Source: Bacteroidota bacterium (GTDB lineage: Bacteria > Bacteroidota > Bacteroidia > Bacteroidales > JAIPAH01). From it: DNA of 55,470 nucleotides. The stretch lies in contig JAASSU010000003.1 of assembly GCA_021767705.1 (NCBI GenBank), positions 1 through 55,470 of the forward strand, read 5' to 3'. Positions 7,460-16,448 of the stretch are shown here, one piece after another. The notes below the pieces were generated by a model. It saw only the letters and a list, made by a program, of their open reading frames with translations. It was not told where the DNA came from and ran no database searches. Position 1 is the first letter of the stretch. Every line of letters begins with the position of its first letter. Both the position numbers and the translations under genes were made by a program.

Positions 7460-9355
7460 ATGAAGAAGACACCGTATATTTCCACCATCATTTTGGTTTT
7501 GTTCTTTTGGAGCTCTTCGTTAGCACAGGTGAGTGAAGGCGGCACGCCACTGTCTTTCCTGAAAAAGCTTTCGCAGGATGAAGTCCCACAAATTCAGCTT
7601 CAATCTCCTGACATGGAAAAAATCCGAAAAGAAGATCTATCCCGAAGCAACATGCTGAAGCCGGCACGTATGGCTGTCAATATCGAAGCCAATATTTCCT
7701 TTACGGAGAAAGCCCGCTGGGAAAAATCGGGTGACAGTTGGGTGGGTCGGCTTTCTGTTGCTGTAAAGGATGCTAAAGCCCTGATTCTTTACTACGATGA
7801 GTTTAATATCCCGGAAGGAGGAAAACTGTTTCTATACAATAACAACGGGGAACAGCTTATCGGTGCTTTCACACAGCAAAACAATCCGCCGAAAGGCTAC
7901 TTTGCCAATGAGCTGATAAATGGTGAAGAACTTACTCTCGAATATAATTACCCGGGCGAAAAGCTTGCAGCACCCGAGCTTATGATAGGCGATGTGGGCT
8001 ATGCCTACCGCTTTACAGGAAAAGGCAGCAAAGGGTTTGGCGACAGCGGCGATTGTGAGGTCAACGTGAATTGCTCGGATGGCGATGCCTGGCGCGATGA
8101 GCAGCGCGGCGTGGCCCGGATTCTGATACGCCGGGGCGGGAGTGCCTACTGGTGCTCAGGTTCGTTGCTAAACAATACCAATCAGGATTACCGCCCATAT
8201 CTTTTAAGTGCCGACCACTGTGGTGGCGATGCTACAGAAGACGACCTTCAGCAATGGGTCTTTTATTTCAACTATGAGTCGGCCACCTGCAATAACCCTA
8301 TCCTGGAGCCATCATCAGAGTCGATGGTGGGTGCCAGCAAGATAGCGCGCGGCGGAACAATGGGCGACAGCGGCTCAGACTTTTACCTGGTAGAGCTGAA
8401 CAGCTTCATCCCTTCAGATTATGAAGTGTACTACAATGGATGGTCGCGTATTGACGAGCCGGCCAACAGCGGCGTCTCTATCCACCATCCGGCAGGAGAC
8501 ATTAAAAAGATAACTACTTTCGATGAAACGCTCACCTCTTCTACCTACGCTAATGCCAAGAACGCGCATTGGCGGGTGTACTGGACCACCACCGATAATG
8601 GCGCGGCAGCCACGGAGGGAGGCTCTTCCGGGTCGCCGATCTTTAATGAGCAGGGGTTGGTCGTGGGAGCTTTAACCGGCGGGCTTTCATCGTGCAGTAA
8701 CCAAACCGCTCCCGATTATTATGGTAAGTTTTCTTATTCATGGGATCAGATGGGCGATGCCGCCGACCAGCGGTTGCAGCCCTGGCTCGACCCGGCAGGG
8801 ACGGGTGTGATGAATATGCCCGGCCTCGGCGGACAACCCCAGGATTTGCTTATCGCCGATTTCATCGTTCAGGGTGACACGGCCTTGCCAATTGGCGAAG
8901 CCGCCGATTTCAGTTCCAGGTCAGTAGGACAAATTGTAAAATGGAACTGGACTTTCGAAGGGGGCAGCCCTGCCACCTCCGACCAAACCAATCCGACGGA
9001 CATCATGTACAACACCTATGGAAGCTACGATGTAAAACTCACGATTACGGGTGCTGAAGGAGATACCAATACGCTGGTGAGGGAGGATTACATCAGAATC
9101 AGGGCCAAGGCTTTTCCTAACCCGGTGACTGAATACCTGACCCTTGATTTTGGGCACGACCCCATCGGGAACATGGAGTTGATGGTTTATAACATGTATG
9201 GCGAAACGGTTGAGAAAATCATCCGCTACTTTTCCGTGGAAACGTCATACACGCTTGATATGACCGGATACTCTGACGGGCTCTACCTGGTAAGGACAAA
9301 CATTAACGGCGATATCTCGGAATACAAAATTGTGAAATCCAAGACGGAAAATTAA
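7460..9355 (+). CDS. Secreted S1-family serine endopeptidase with PKD and T9SS sorting domains
   Basis: 631 residues from the ATG at 7460, which begins a clean signal peptide (MKKTPYISTIILVLFFWSSS, then LAQ). A prodomain of about 190 residues precedes a chymotrypsin-fold domain with H253 (SADHCGG), D307 (SGSDFYLVEL) and S390 in GSSGSP. This is the lysyl endopeptidase/protease I subgroup, rich in cysteines (CEVNVNCSD, YWCSG). A PKD domain (about 475-555, 'VKWNWTFEGGSP') and a C-terminal T9SS type A signal ('AFPNPVTEYLTL', 'YSDGLYLVRT') follow. It is expected to be exported by Sec, carried out by T9SS and either anchored or released as an extracellular protease. The lysine specificity is suggested only by family resemblance. 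Confidence 0.88.
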   Translation: MKKTPYISTIILVLFFWSSSLAQVSEGGTPLSFLKKLSQDEVPQIQLQSPDMEKIRKEDLSRSNMLKPARMAVNIEANISFTEKARWEKSGDSWVGRLSVAVKDAKALILYYDEFNIPEGGKLFLYNNNGEQLIGAFTQQNNPPKGYFANELINGEELTLEYNYPGEKLAAPELMIGDVGYAYRFTGKGSKGFGDSGDCEVNVNCSDGDAWRDEQRGVARILIRRGGSAYWCSGSLLNNTNQDYRPYLLSADHCGGDATEDDLQQWVFYFNYESATCNNPILEPSSESMVGASKIARGGTMGDSGSDFYLVELNSFIPSDYEVYYNGWSRIDEPANSGVSIHHPAGDIKKITTFDETLTSSTYANAKNAHWRVYWTTTDNGAAATEGGSSGSPIFNEQGLVVGALTGGLSSCSNQTAPDYYGKFSYSWDQMGDAADQRLQPWLDPAGTGVMNMPGLGGQPQDLLIADFIVQGDTALPIGEAADFSSRSVGQIVKWNWTFEGGSPATSDQTNPTDIMYNTYGSYDVKLTITGAEGDTNTLVREDYIRIRAKAFPNPVTEYLTLDFGHDPIGNMELMVYNMYGETVEKIIRYFSVETSYTLDMTGYSDGLYLVRTNINGDISEYKIVKSKTEN

Positions 9356-9498
9356 GCCAACCTATAGGGCAATTATCCATCTGGCAAAAAAATCTGTGAA
9401 AATCAGTTCAACCTGCGTCATCAGTGTTCTATTGTTCTTGAATTATGGCAAGTTGGAAAAGAATACTTTAAAAATTTTAATTTAACTATCCCAGTAAG

Positions 9499-10110
9499 CT
9501 ATTCTCTCTTGTTTCGAATCAAATCATCCAGCAAATTTTTCACTTTGCTGCTGTGCCATTTGGCAGCGCCTTTCTTTTCAAGCACAATTTCGCCCTCCTT
9601 TGAAATAATATAGGTGGTGGGAATCGATCCTGTTTTCAACTCTTCAGGAACAGGAGTGCGGTTATAATAAACAGGCATTTCATAGCCTTTCCTATCCATA
9701 AACGCATCCACTGTCTTGCGTTTTTCGTTGGTCATCAAAACAAACTCCACCTTCTCACCATACTCGTCAAAAAGCTTCTGCATCGAGGGCATTTCGGCCA
9801 CGCAGGGTGGACACCATGTAGCCCAGAAGTTCAGAAACACCACTTCACCCTCCATCGCGGCAAGCGTGGCCCGCTCTCCATTTTGATTTTCGAAAGGCCA
9901 CTGGTACGCTGTTTCACTGATTGCTTCGCGGTTTTCAGGAGCCTTGGCCGAAGGAGCGAACAAAGTAATGCGTTTGATGGTAGACACCACCGCCATCCGC
10001 GATGAGGGAAACAACAACGCTATCAGAAGCAAAATGAAAATAATGTCAGAAGCGATTGAGAAAGGGCTTTTCTTTTTCCTGTAGTTGTCGAAACGTTCTT
10101 TTAATGTCAT
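9499..10110 (-). CDS. TlpA-like membrane-anchored thioredoxin
   Basis: 203 residues. A single hydrophobic anchor (about residues 21-40) is followed by a periplasmic thioredoxin fold with the active site C100-P-P-C103 in 'FLNFWATWCPPCVAEMPSM', and the cis-proline loop 'TGSIPTTYII'. This is the TlpA/ResA type of protein that reduces disulfides outside the cytoplasm, for example in cytochrome c maturation or repair of secreted proteins. No cytochrome gene is nearby, so the target is unknown. Transcribed alone from the minus strand, 98 bases from the RluA gene end; convergent with the S1 peptidase gene. Confidence 0.87.
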   Translation of the reverse strand: MTLKERFDNYRKKKSPFSIASDIIFILLLIALLFPSSRMAVVSTIKRITLFAPSAKAPENREAISETAYQWPFENQNGERATLAAMEGEVVFLNFWATWCPPCVAEMPSMQKLFDEYGEKVEFVLMTNEKRKTVDAFMDRKGYEMPVYYNRTPVPEELKTGSIPTTYIISKEGEIVLEKKGAAKWHSSKVKNLLDDLIRNKRE

Positions 10111-10208
10111 TGAATGGTCTTTTTCAGATGTAAATCTTTAGATAGTGTTTGCTCTACTACAAACCCGCATCAACACGAGTCAAACAACGGCCACTACCGT
10201 CCTTTTGT

Positions 10209-11234
10209 TTACGAAATTTTGTGCACGGCATAATTGCGCCACTTCTCCACCGCTTCGGCAAAATCGGCGGGAAGCCCGGAGTCAAAAAACAGATGCTCCG
10301 ATGTGGTTGGGTGAATAAATCCGAGTGATTTAGCATGCAGTGCTTGCCGCGGAATGGCCTTAAAGCAATTCGACACAAACTGCTTGTATTTGCTGAAAGT
10401 GGTTCCACGCAACACCTCGTTTCCGCCGTAAGTGGCATCGTTGAATAAAGGATGGCGCAAATATTTCATGTGAGCCCTGATCTGGTGCGTGCGCCCCGTT
10501 TCGAGTTCGCACTCCACCAGTGTAACATAGGTGAATCGCTCCAGCACTTTGTAATGGGTAATGGCTTCTTTTCCGCGGGAGTTATCGGGAATCACCGTCA
10601 TAATCCTGCGATCTTTTTCGTAGCGGCCAATGGCACCGGTAATGGTGCCGCTGTCCTCATCAAAATCACCCCAAACCAAAGCGTGGTATTTTCGTTCAAT
10701 CGTATGTTCGAAAAACTGGTTAGCCAGCTTCGACTGTGCCAGTTCATTCTTGGCTACCAGCAGCAATCCACTTGTGTCTTTATCGATGCGGTGCACGAGG
10801 TAAGGCTCCACATCCTGTCCGGTTTTTTCGAAATGAAATTTCAGGGCGTTGAGCAGCGTTCCGGTATAATTGCCATACCCCGGGTGCACCACCATGTTTG
10901 GCGATTTGTTGATCACCATCAGGTCATCGTCCTCGTAAACAATGTCCAAAGGAATGTCTTCGGGGTGGATTTCTATTTTCCTTGGCGGGAAGCTAAGAAC
11001 AATGCTTACCACATCGTTGGGCCTGACCTTGTAATTGGGTTTTACCTTTGTGTCGTTCACCAGAATATTTCCCGCCTTAGCGGCATTCTGGATTTTATTC
11101 CGGGTCACCCCTTCCATCATGTTCATCAGGTACTTGTCGATCCGTAAAGGCTTTTGACCTTTGTCGGCCACATAGCGGTAATGCTCATAAAATTCCTGAG
11201 AATCCTGATCCTGCACGTAATCTTCTGTCGTCAT
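10209..11234 (-). CDS. RluA/RluD family pseudouridine synthase with S4 domain
   Basis: 341 residues. An S4 RNA-binding domain (about 28-90, 'LRIDKYLMNMMEGVTRNKIQ') precedes the catalytic domain with 'HRIDKDTSGLLLVAKN', D151 being the nucleophilic aspartate, and 'ETGRTHQIRAHM'. RluD-type enzymes modify uridines in helix 69 of 23S rRNA. It is the last gene of the operon PASTA > T9SS protein > RluA; its ATG is three bases past the stop of the T9SS gene. Specificity (RluD or RluC) cannot be fixed, but the S4 domain and context favour RluD. Confidence 0.9.
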   Translation of the reverse strand: MTTEDYVQDQDSQEFYEHYRYVADKGQKPLRIDKYLMNMMEGVTRNKIQNAAKAGNILVNDTKVKPNYKVRPNDVVSIVLSFPPRKIEIHPEDIPLDIVYEDDDLMVINKSPNMVVHPGYGNYTGTLLNALKFHFEKTGQDVEPYLVHRIDKDTSGLLLVAKNELAQSKLANQFFEHTIERKYHALVWGDFDEDSGTITGAIGRYEKDRRIMTVIPDNSRGKEAITHYKVLERFTYVTLVECELETGRTHQIRAHMKYLRHPLFNDATYGGNEVLRGTTFSKYKQFVSNCFKAIPRQALHAKSLGFIHPTTSEHLFFDSGLPADFAEAVEKWRNYAVHKIS

Positions 11235-11237
11235 TCT

Positions 11238-13223
11238 TTATCGTGTAATCACTATTTTGTTGGAATAAATTTTCTGATTCGCCGGATTATACACCCGGAT
11301 CAGGTAAATACCTTTCGACATGATTTGTCCGGCCGGGAAATTAGGTTGAAAACCTCCCTCGTAAACCTTCCGGCCATCAAGGCTGTAAAACTTCATGGTC
11401 AACTGATCAGAAACCTCAAAGCTTGCCGGCAACTGAATGGTAATAATTTCATCGGGTCTTGCCGGGTTCGGATAAACCTTTAGCTTCTCATCCGATACAG
11501 CAGGCTCCGGGGCATTGCCCTGCTGGCCACCTCTGAAAACAGGGCGCACCATCAGCGAGCCCTGGTAACGGCTCGGCAGCCACTCGCCCGAGGTATTGTA
11601 TAAAAGGTTATCGCTGCTGTTTCTTGAAAAATCGTACCCAACGTTTAAAATATGGTCGGTGGTTTTTTCCCATCCCACATAAAAAGTGGAGTTTTTTGTC
11701 TTGAAAATCACCGGATCGATCTCGAAAGTGGTGAAATCGTTCAGCCCCTCGCCATATTCAGGCAAAATACCGCTTTCCGACTGGTAAAGCAATTCGCCCG
11801 GAACACCATTGTTGTCGGCCCACACATTCAGGTAAAAATACTGGAGGTTTGCTTCATTCTTGGTCTTATTGAAAAAGATTCGGACGGATGTCAGGGTATC
11901 CGGATCATTGAGCTGAAAGCGGTATGCCAGTTGCGCTCCCGAAGGAGTCACCCCGTAGCCGGCTTCAGCCGTACCATCATCATAAGCATAATAATTGCTG
12001 AAAGTCTGGACAGACCGCACCGTATCATTCTTTTGGTGAATCAGGCTGGCATCACTGTTTAACACATGCTCAATTTCAAAAGAGATGCTGTCGGTTGTAA
12101 AAGGAAACGGCAGCGTCACTTCCGGATTGGAGAAATTCGGATAATTTACATAGCCATCCTCATAAAACGGAGTGAGTGTGTAAAACCCACCATCATAAGT
12201 TTCAATGATATCCCCGGAAGGGTTATAGACATTGTAAATATAAGATGTGTTGTGAGGCTCATCGTCGAGATTAGCAATCAGCATATCAAAATCCATACTC
12301 ATCTCGTTTACGAAATTGGTACGGTATTGCCAGTACGGCATGGAGGAGTATCGCTTCAAGAACGATGGTGAGCCGCTGACAAAAGTAACATCGTTAGAAA
12401 TGGTGTCGGCAGCCGAACGGTTCCAGTCGAGCTCTACATAATCGATGTTCCAGTGGTCAACGTTGCTTTGCCAGCTCATCAGGCTGTTATCGGCGAGGCT
12501 GGCATAATTCACAAACCTGAACTGGAATTGATCATTAAAATATTTTGCGCTGTCGGTAATCGGAATCATCACTCTTCTGAAATAATTGTTTCCCTGGGCG
12601 AAGGTGTCTATCTTCATTCCTCCCGAGGCCCACACGCGTGTCCATCCTTCATAGATGACCGTATCATTTTCAGCCGGGACCTCCCCTTCAATCACTACCG
12701 TGTCGTTAAGGCTCACTGCCAGAAACTGAAGCACCAGGCTGTCGCCGGGCTGCGGGTCGTTGCCCATGCCCTGTGGCTGAAAATAAAAACTCATGTAAAC
12801 AGAATCTTTCGGGCTTAAAGCCTTTGGCTGCGGAGAAAATACGCTGTCGAGACGCACCGGGTTGGAAGTAAGATGATCGGCTTCGAAAGGAAATACATTC
12901 GCATTGCTGTAGATATCTCCGTTGCTGTCGACGGCATCCAGTGTGGCGGCCCCCACCGACACCGGAAAGAGCGCGTAGTCCTGGTTGATGTAGGCTTCAT
13001 CATCCTCCCAAAGATGGTTGTCAGGGTAGATTTCCATGCCTGAAAAATCATCAAAAAACGGAAGCTCCAGAGGAACATCATTTTTTTGGCCGAAGATATT
13101 CTTTAGGGCTGGCGGTTGATTTTTCAAGGCAGCATTTTCAGAAACCCCGACCAGCACTTCCTGTGCTGATGAGAATCCTATGAAACTAAAAAAAATAAAT
13201 ATGCTGGTTAAAATTTTCCTCAT
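11238..13223 (-). CDS. Secreted T9SS type A sorting domain protein
   Basis: 661 residues with a signal peptide (MRKILTSIFIFFSFIGFSSA) and a C-terminal sorting domain of about 85 residues ('VYPNPARPDEIITIQLP', 'FYSLDGRKVYEG', 'SKGIYLIRVYN'). The middle is beta-rich; 'LPFFDDFSGMEIYPDNHLWED' and 'YFNDQFQFRFVNYASLADN...WNIDYVELDW' resemble the jelly-roll of choice-of-anchor domains. No enzyme motif was seen. It overlaps the upstream PASTA gene by four bases (ATGA) and is followed by the RluA gene after three bases, so it is the middle gene of a tight operon. The coupling with PASTA and, across the divergent promoter, ddl suggests an envelope role. Confidence 0.8.
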   Translation of the reverse strand: MRKILTSIFIFFSFIGFSSAQEVLVGVSENAALKNQPPALKNIFGQKNDVPLELPFFDDFSGMEIYPDNHLWEDDEAYINQDYALFPVSVGAATLDAVDSNGDIYSNANVFPFEADHLTSNPVRLDSVFSPQPKALSPKDSVYMSFYFQPQGMGNDPQPGDSLVLQFLAVSLNDTVVIEGEVPAENDTVIYEGWTRVWASGGMKIDTFAQGNNYFRRVMIPITDSAKYFNDQFQFRFVNYASLADNSLMSWQSNVDHWNIDYVELDWNRSAADTISNDVTFVSGSPSFLKRYSSMPYWQYRTNFVNEMSMDFDMLIANLDDEPHNTSYIYNVYNPSGDIIETYDGGFYTLTPFYEDGYVNYPNFSNPEVTLPFPFTTDSISFEIEHVLNSDASLIHQKNDTVRSVQTFSNYYAYDDGTAEAGYGVTPSGAQLAYRFQLNDPDTLTSVRIFFNKTKNEANLQYFYLNVWADNNGVPGELLYQSESGILPEYGEGLNDFTTFEIDPVIFKTKNSTFYVGWEKTTDHILNVGYDFSRNSSDNLLYNTSGEWLPSRYQGSLMVRPVFRGGQQGNAPEPAVSDEKLKVYPNPARPDEIITIQLPASFEVSDQLTMKFYSLDGRKVYEGGFQPNFPAGQIMSKGIYLIRVYNPANQKIYSNKIVITR

Positions 13224-14095
13224 TCTGTAATAATATCTTCAATAAAAAAATCGTCTGAAATAAACGTAGAATCAGCCGAAATAGTATCTGCTCTTCGTAG
13301 CTCAATTTCCTTAATAAGCTCAAAAAAGTCGAAATTCTTATCGGAACGATAATACAAATCAACAAAAGTGCCCATGGGTGCTTTAGCTCCTTCGGCAGCA
13401 CTGGGCTCGGTGCTGTATATTCGCAGGTGCGTAGTGTCATCACTATCCAGAAAATACTGCTTCCCGACATTGAGTGAGTTTTTATGCAGGATTTCACGGG
13501 CTTGTTTCTGCTTCTTGCCTATCACAAATGGGACCCTGACATAACTGTTGCTACGTCCGGTACCCAAAATCAAATCAATTTTCGATCCTTTAAAAATCTC
13601 TTCTCCCGGAGGAATGACATCTCCTTTATACACCTGCTGTAACACCGCGTTTTTTGCCAGGTCCTGAACATACTCCAGCTTGTTGACCTCCAAGCCATAG
13701 GTTTCGAGCAGGGAGATCGACTGCCTTAGCGTGAGGTCCAGCAGGTTAGGCATCTTTACTTTCTCAGGGGTTTTAGCTACTATTGTCAGGTACACATTCC
13801 GGTTTTGTTTAACCTTTGAGCCGGGCTTCGGGTTTTGCTCCAGGATGGTTCCGGGCTCCTCACGTCCGTTAAACACAGAATCAATGATAATAAATTCCAT
13901 CTCGCTGCCCAGGCGGTATTCTTCCAGCTCCTTTACCGTTAGCCCGGTATAGTTTGGCAATGAATACTCCTCGCCATGTAAAGTATAAACATCAAGGATT
14001 TTCGTGGCCAGAAACAAGACTGCAAAAGCCACAACGACCATGATTCCCAAATGAATAAAAAACTTTTTACTGATAAGAAACTTCCTGAAGCTCAT
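13220..14095 (-). CDS. Membrane-anchored PASTA domain protein
   Basis: 291 residues from the ATG at 14095; a longer frame to 14149 adds residues unlike the family. One transmembrane helix (about 14-33, 'LGIMVVVAFAVLFLATKI') is followed by three PASTA domains at about 44-108, 111-181 and 186-254, each with a 'P-N/F..G..' start and 'G..V' end, and an acidic tail. PASTA domains bind muropeptides or beta-lactam-like ligands; in Firmicutes and Actinobacteria they are fused to Ser/Thr kinases or PBPs, but here no enzyme domain is attached. It is the first gene of the operon and is divergent from ddl, which makes D-Ala-D-Ala for the same peptidoglycan. Role inferred as cell-wall sensing. Confidence 0.85.
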   Translation of the reverse strand: MSFRKFLISKKFFIHLGIMVVVAFAVLFLATKILDVYTLHGEEYSLPNYTGLTVKELEEYRLGSEMEFIIIDSVFNGREEPGTILEQNPKPGSKVKQNRNVYLTIVAKTPEKVKMPNLLDLTLRQSISLLETYGLEVNKLEYVQDLAKNAVLQQVYKGDVIPPGEEIFKGSKIDLILGTGRSNSYVRVPFVIGKKQKQAREILHKNSLNVGKQYFLDSDDTTHLRIYSTEPSAAEGAKAPMGTFVDLYYRSDKNFDFFELIKEIELRRADTISADSTFISDDFFIEDIITE

Positions 14096-14146
14096 AATGG
14101 TTTTCTTATTAAAAAAGAACAGCAATCCTGTTCGTTTATTGTGAGG

Positions 14147-14154
14147 CAAATATA
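14147..14154 (-). promoter_or_regulatory. -7 box of the PASTA operon
   Basis: TATATTTG on the minus strand, a perfect TAnnTTTG. No clear -33 TTTG at 19-20 bases. The leader to the ATG at 14095 would be about 45 bases. Confidence 0.45.
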
Positions 14155-14241
14155 AGAAATATCAGGTTGGAGCATCATGGCTGATGAATTACAGATCTCA
14201 GATTTTTTTACCCTTGCCGGGATTTCATTCGCTGAATGTTT

Positions 14242-14249
14242 TATTTTTG
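14242..14249 (+). promoter_or_regulatory. -7 box of ddl
   Basis: TATTTTTG, a perfect TAnnTTTG, 19 bases before the ddl ATG. No -33 TTTG at the right distance. Confidence 0.5.
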
Positions 14250-14268
14250 AAATACCAAAAAGAGTGTT

Positions 14269-15246
14269 ATGAAAAAGCGTGTAGCCCTGATTGCCGGGGG
14301 AGATTCCGGTGAGTATGAAGTATCTATCAACAGTGCGGGCGCTGTTAAAGAGCAGCTTCCTGAAGATAAGTATGAGGTCTATTTTATCATCATCAAAGGC
14401 CTGGAGTGGTATCACCTCGATGAACAGGAAAGAAAACATCCGGTGGATAAAAACGATTTCAGCATCACTATCGATCAGCAGAAAATTCTTTTCGATGTTG
14501 CTTTTATCCTCATACACGGCACTCCCGGCGAAGATGGGAAACTACAAGGGTATTTTGAGCTGTTGAAAATCCCTTACACTACGAGCGATTTATTCACCTC
14601 AGCACTCACGTTTAAAAAGAATTTTACCAAGCATGTGGCCAGCTCCCTGAATGTGGCTGTTTCTAAAACCATCCTGCTAAAGAGCGGCGAAAACTATTCT
14701 GTGCCAGGACTAATAAAAGATGTTGGACTGCCTTGCTTTGTAAAACCCAACAAGGGCGGCTCGAGCGTGGGCATCACGAAAGTGAAACGCGAAGAGGAGC
14801 TGCAGGAGGCCATTGGCAAAGCTTTTGCTGAAGATGATGAAGTATTAGTGGAGGAATTCCTTCAAGGAGACGAAATTGGTTGCGGGGTGTATGAATACAA
14901 TGATGTGGTTATTCCGCTGCCATTGACGGAAATAGTAAGTAAAACGGAATTTTTCGACTACCAGGCCAAATATTTAGGCGCTTCAGATGAGATCACTCCG
15001 GCACGCATCTCCGATGAAAAAACCGATGAATGCCAACGTTTATCAGCACAGCTTTACCGGCAGTTTAACTGCAAAGGCTTGGTGCGTTTCGACTATATCC
15101 TTAAAAATGATGTCTTCTATTTCCTGGAAGTCAACACCATTCCCGGACTGAGCAAAGCCAGCATTGTGCCCCAGCAAATCCGTTACATGGGCAAAAAAGA
15201 ATCGGAGGTTTATGAACAACTGATTGAGGAAGCGCTGAGGAAATAA
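14269..15246 (+). CDS. ddl: D-alanine--D-alanine ligase
   Basis: 325 residues, normal for Ddl. The N-terminal domain carries 'ALIAGGDSGEYEVSINSA' and 'HGTPGEDGKLQGYFELLKIPYT', and the ATP-grasp part shows 'FVKPNKGGSSVGITKV', 'VLVEEFLQGDEIGCGV' and the metal-binding end 'YFLEVNTIPGLSKASIVP'. The enzyme joins two D-alanines with ATP in the cytoplasm for peptidoglycan precursors. It is divergent from the PASTA operon and is followed 53 bases later by the heptose epimerase gene, which has its own -7 box; both neighbours act in the cell envelope. Confidence 0.95.
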   Translation: MKKRVALIAGGDSGEYEVSINSAGAVKEQLPEDKYEVYFIIIKGLEWYHLDEQERKHPVDKNDFSITIDQQKILFDVAFILIHGTPGEDGKLQGYFELLKIPYTTSDLFTSALTFKKNFTKHVASSLNVAVSKTILLKSGENYSVPGLIKDVGLPCFVKPNKGGSSVGITKVKREEELQEAIGKAFAEDDEVLVEEFLQGDEIGCGVYEYNDVVIPLPLTEIVSKTEFFDYQAKYLGASDEITPARISDEKTDECQRLSAQLYRQFNCKGLVRFDYILKNDVFYFLEVNTIPGLSKASIVPQQIRYMGKKESEVYEQLIEEALRK

Positions 15247-15269
15247 ATTCTGAGGTGTTTCAAAAACCA

Positions 15270-15277
15270 TAACTTTG
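15270..15277 (+). promoter_or_regulatory. -7 box of the heptose epimerase gene
   Basis: TAACTTTG followed by C, a perfect TAnnTTTG. It lies 22 bases before the ATG at 15300; no -33 match. Confidence 0.5.
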
Positions 15278-15299
15278 CGTGAAATAAAAAGAACGAACC

Positions 15300-16265
15300 A
15301 TGATTGTAGTAACCGGTGCTTACGGATTTATTGGCAGTGCTTTAGTTTCAAAACTGAATCAGGAAGGGTATGACAACCTGGTGTTGGTGGATGATTTCAG
15401 TAAAACCCGGAAGGAAGATAACCTTGAAGGGAAAAAATTTTTGAAACGTATTGAAAGAGATGATTTCCAGCAATGGATGGAACAGAATATCAAGGAAATT
15501 GATTTTATCTTTCATATTGGTGCAAGAACCGACACCGCGGAGTTCGACAAGAAAGTGTTCGACAAACTGAACCTCAACTTCACCAAAAAAATCTGGCAAC
15601 TCTGCGCGCAATATTACATTCCGTTGGTATATGCCTCCTCAGCTGCTACTTACGGACTCGGTGAGCATGGCTACGAAGACCGTCATGATATTGTAGATAA
15701 GCTGAAGCCTTTGAATGCCTATGGTGAATCAAAGAACGATTTCGACAAGTGGGCCTTAGGCCAAACCAAGCAACCTCCTTTTTGGGCAGGAATGAAATTC
15801 TTTAATGTGTATGGTCCGAATGAATATCACAAAGGACGGATGGCTTCGGTGATTTTTCATGCGTACCACCAGATCAATAAAACTGATAAGGTAAAGCTAT
15901 TCCGTTCGCACCGCGAAGATTTTAAGGATGGCGAGCAGCTTCGCGATTTTATCTATGTGAAAGATGTGGTGGATGTGCTTTTCTTTATGATGAAACAACA
16001 ACCAGAATCCGGATTGTACAACCTGGGCACAGGCAACGCGCGCAGCTTCAACGCCCTGGCAAAAAGCACCTTTGCGGCGCTCGACAAAGAGCCGGTGATT
16101 GAATACATCGACACGCCTGAAGATATCCGCGATAAATACCAGTATTTCACCGAAGCAGGCATGAGCAAACTGCGCAACGCTGGATATATTAATGAATTCC
16201 ATTCACTGGAAAAAGGAGTCGACGACTACGTCAGGAATTATTTGGTTCCCGGAAAATATCTTTAA
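15300..16265 (+). CDS. hldD: ADP-L-glycero-D-manno-heptose 6-epimerase
   Basis: 321 residues. Extended SDR with 'VTGAYGFIGSALV' at the N-terminus, 'YASSAATYG' (catalytic serine) and 'YGESKNDFD' (Y-x-x-x-K). The RfaD/HldD hallmarks are 'DDFSKTRK', 'HIGARTDT', 'KFFNVYGPNEYHKGRMASV' and 'FRSHREDFKDGEQLRDFIYVKDVV'. The enzyme interconverts ADP-D- and ADP-L-glycero-manno-heptose for the LPS inner core. Transcribed from its own -7 box behind ddl; the stop is followed by the palindromic repeat element at 16279. Confidence is high because the signature segments are specific. Confidence 0.93.
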   Translation: MIVVTGAYGFIGSALVSKLNQEGYDNLVLVDDFSKTRKEDNLEGKKFLKRIERDDFQQWMEQNIKEIDFIFHIGARTDTAEFDKKVFDKLNLNFTKKIWQLCAQYYIPLVYASSAATYGLGEHGYEDRHDIVDKLKPLNAYGESKNDFDKWALGQTKQPPFWAGMKFFNVYGPNEYHKGRMASVIFHAYHQINKTDKVKLFRSHREDFKDGEQLRDFIYVKDVVDVLFFMMKQQPESGLYNLGTGNARSFNALAKSTFAALDKEPVIEYIDTPEDIRDKYQYFTEAGMSKLRNAGYINEFHSLEKGVDDYVRNYLVPGKYL

Positions 16266-16278
16266 ATCAATTATCTAT

Positions 16279-16426
16279 GAGTTCAGTCTAAAAATCCTAA
16301 AGACCCCTAAATCCCCTAAAGGGGACTTTTTCAAAACGCTGATTTTTAGCAATCCCCCGCCTACGAGGCGGGTTAGGGGTAAAAATGATAAAAATCAGCA
16401 CTTTGAAGAGTTTTTAAACTGGACTC
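16279..16426. repeat. Composite 148-bp palindromic intergenic element
   Basis: Nested inverted repeats. The outer arms are GAGTTCAGTCTAAAAA (16279-16294) and TTTTTAAACTGGACTC (16411-16426), which pair at 14 of 16 positions. The middle arms are GCTGATTTTT (16338-16347) and AAAAATCAGC (16390-16399), perfect, and the core is CCCGCC-TACGA-GGCGGG (16356-16372). The left arm also holds an extra small palindrome, TCCCCTAAAGGGGA (16312-16325). This looks like a REP/MITE-like element; it has no coding capacity of its own. Confidence 0.6.
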
Positions 16427-16448
16427 ACAGATAAATTTTTACATAATT

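Noticed and set aside
10452..11483. Long open frames on the plus strand opposite the RluA and T9SS genes
   Set aside because: They lie antisense to well-supported coding sequence, have no family resemblance and show codon usage expected of reverse-strand shadows.
16192..16434. An 80-codon frame across the end of the heptose epimerase gene and the palindromic element
   Set aside because: It is out of frame with the epimerase and runs through palindromic repeat DNA; no protein family match.
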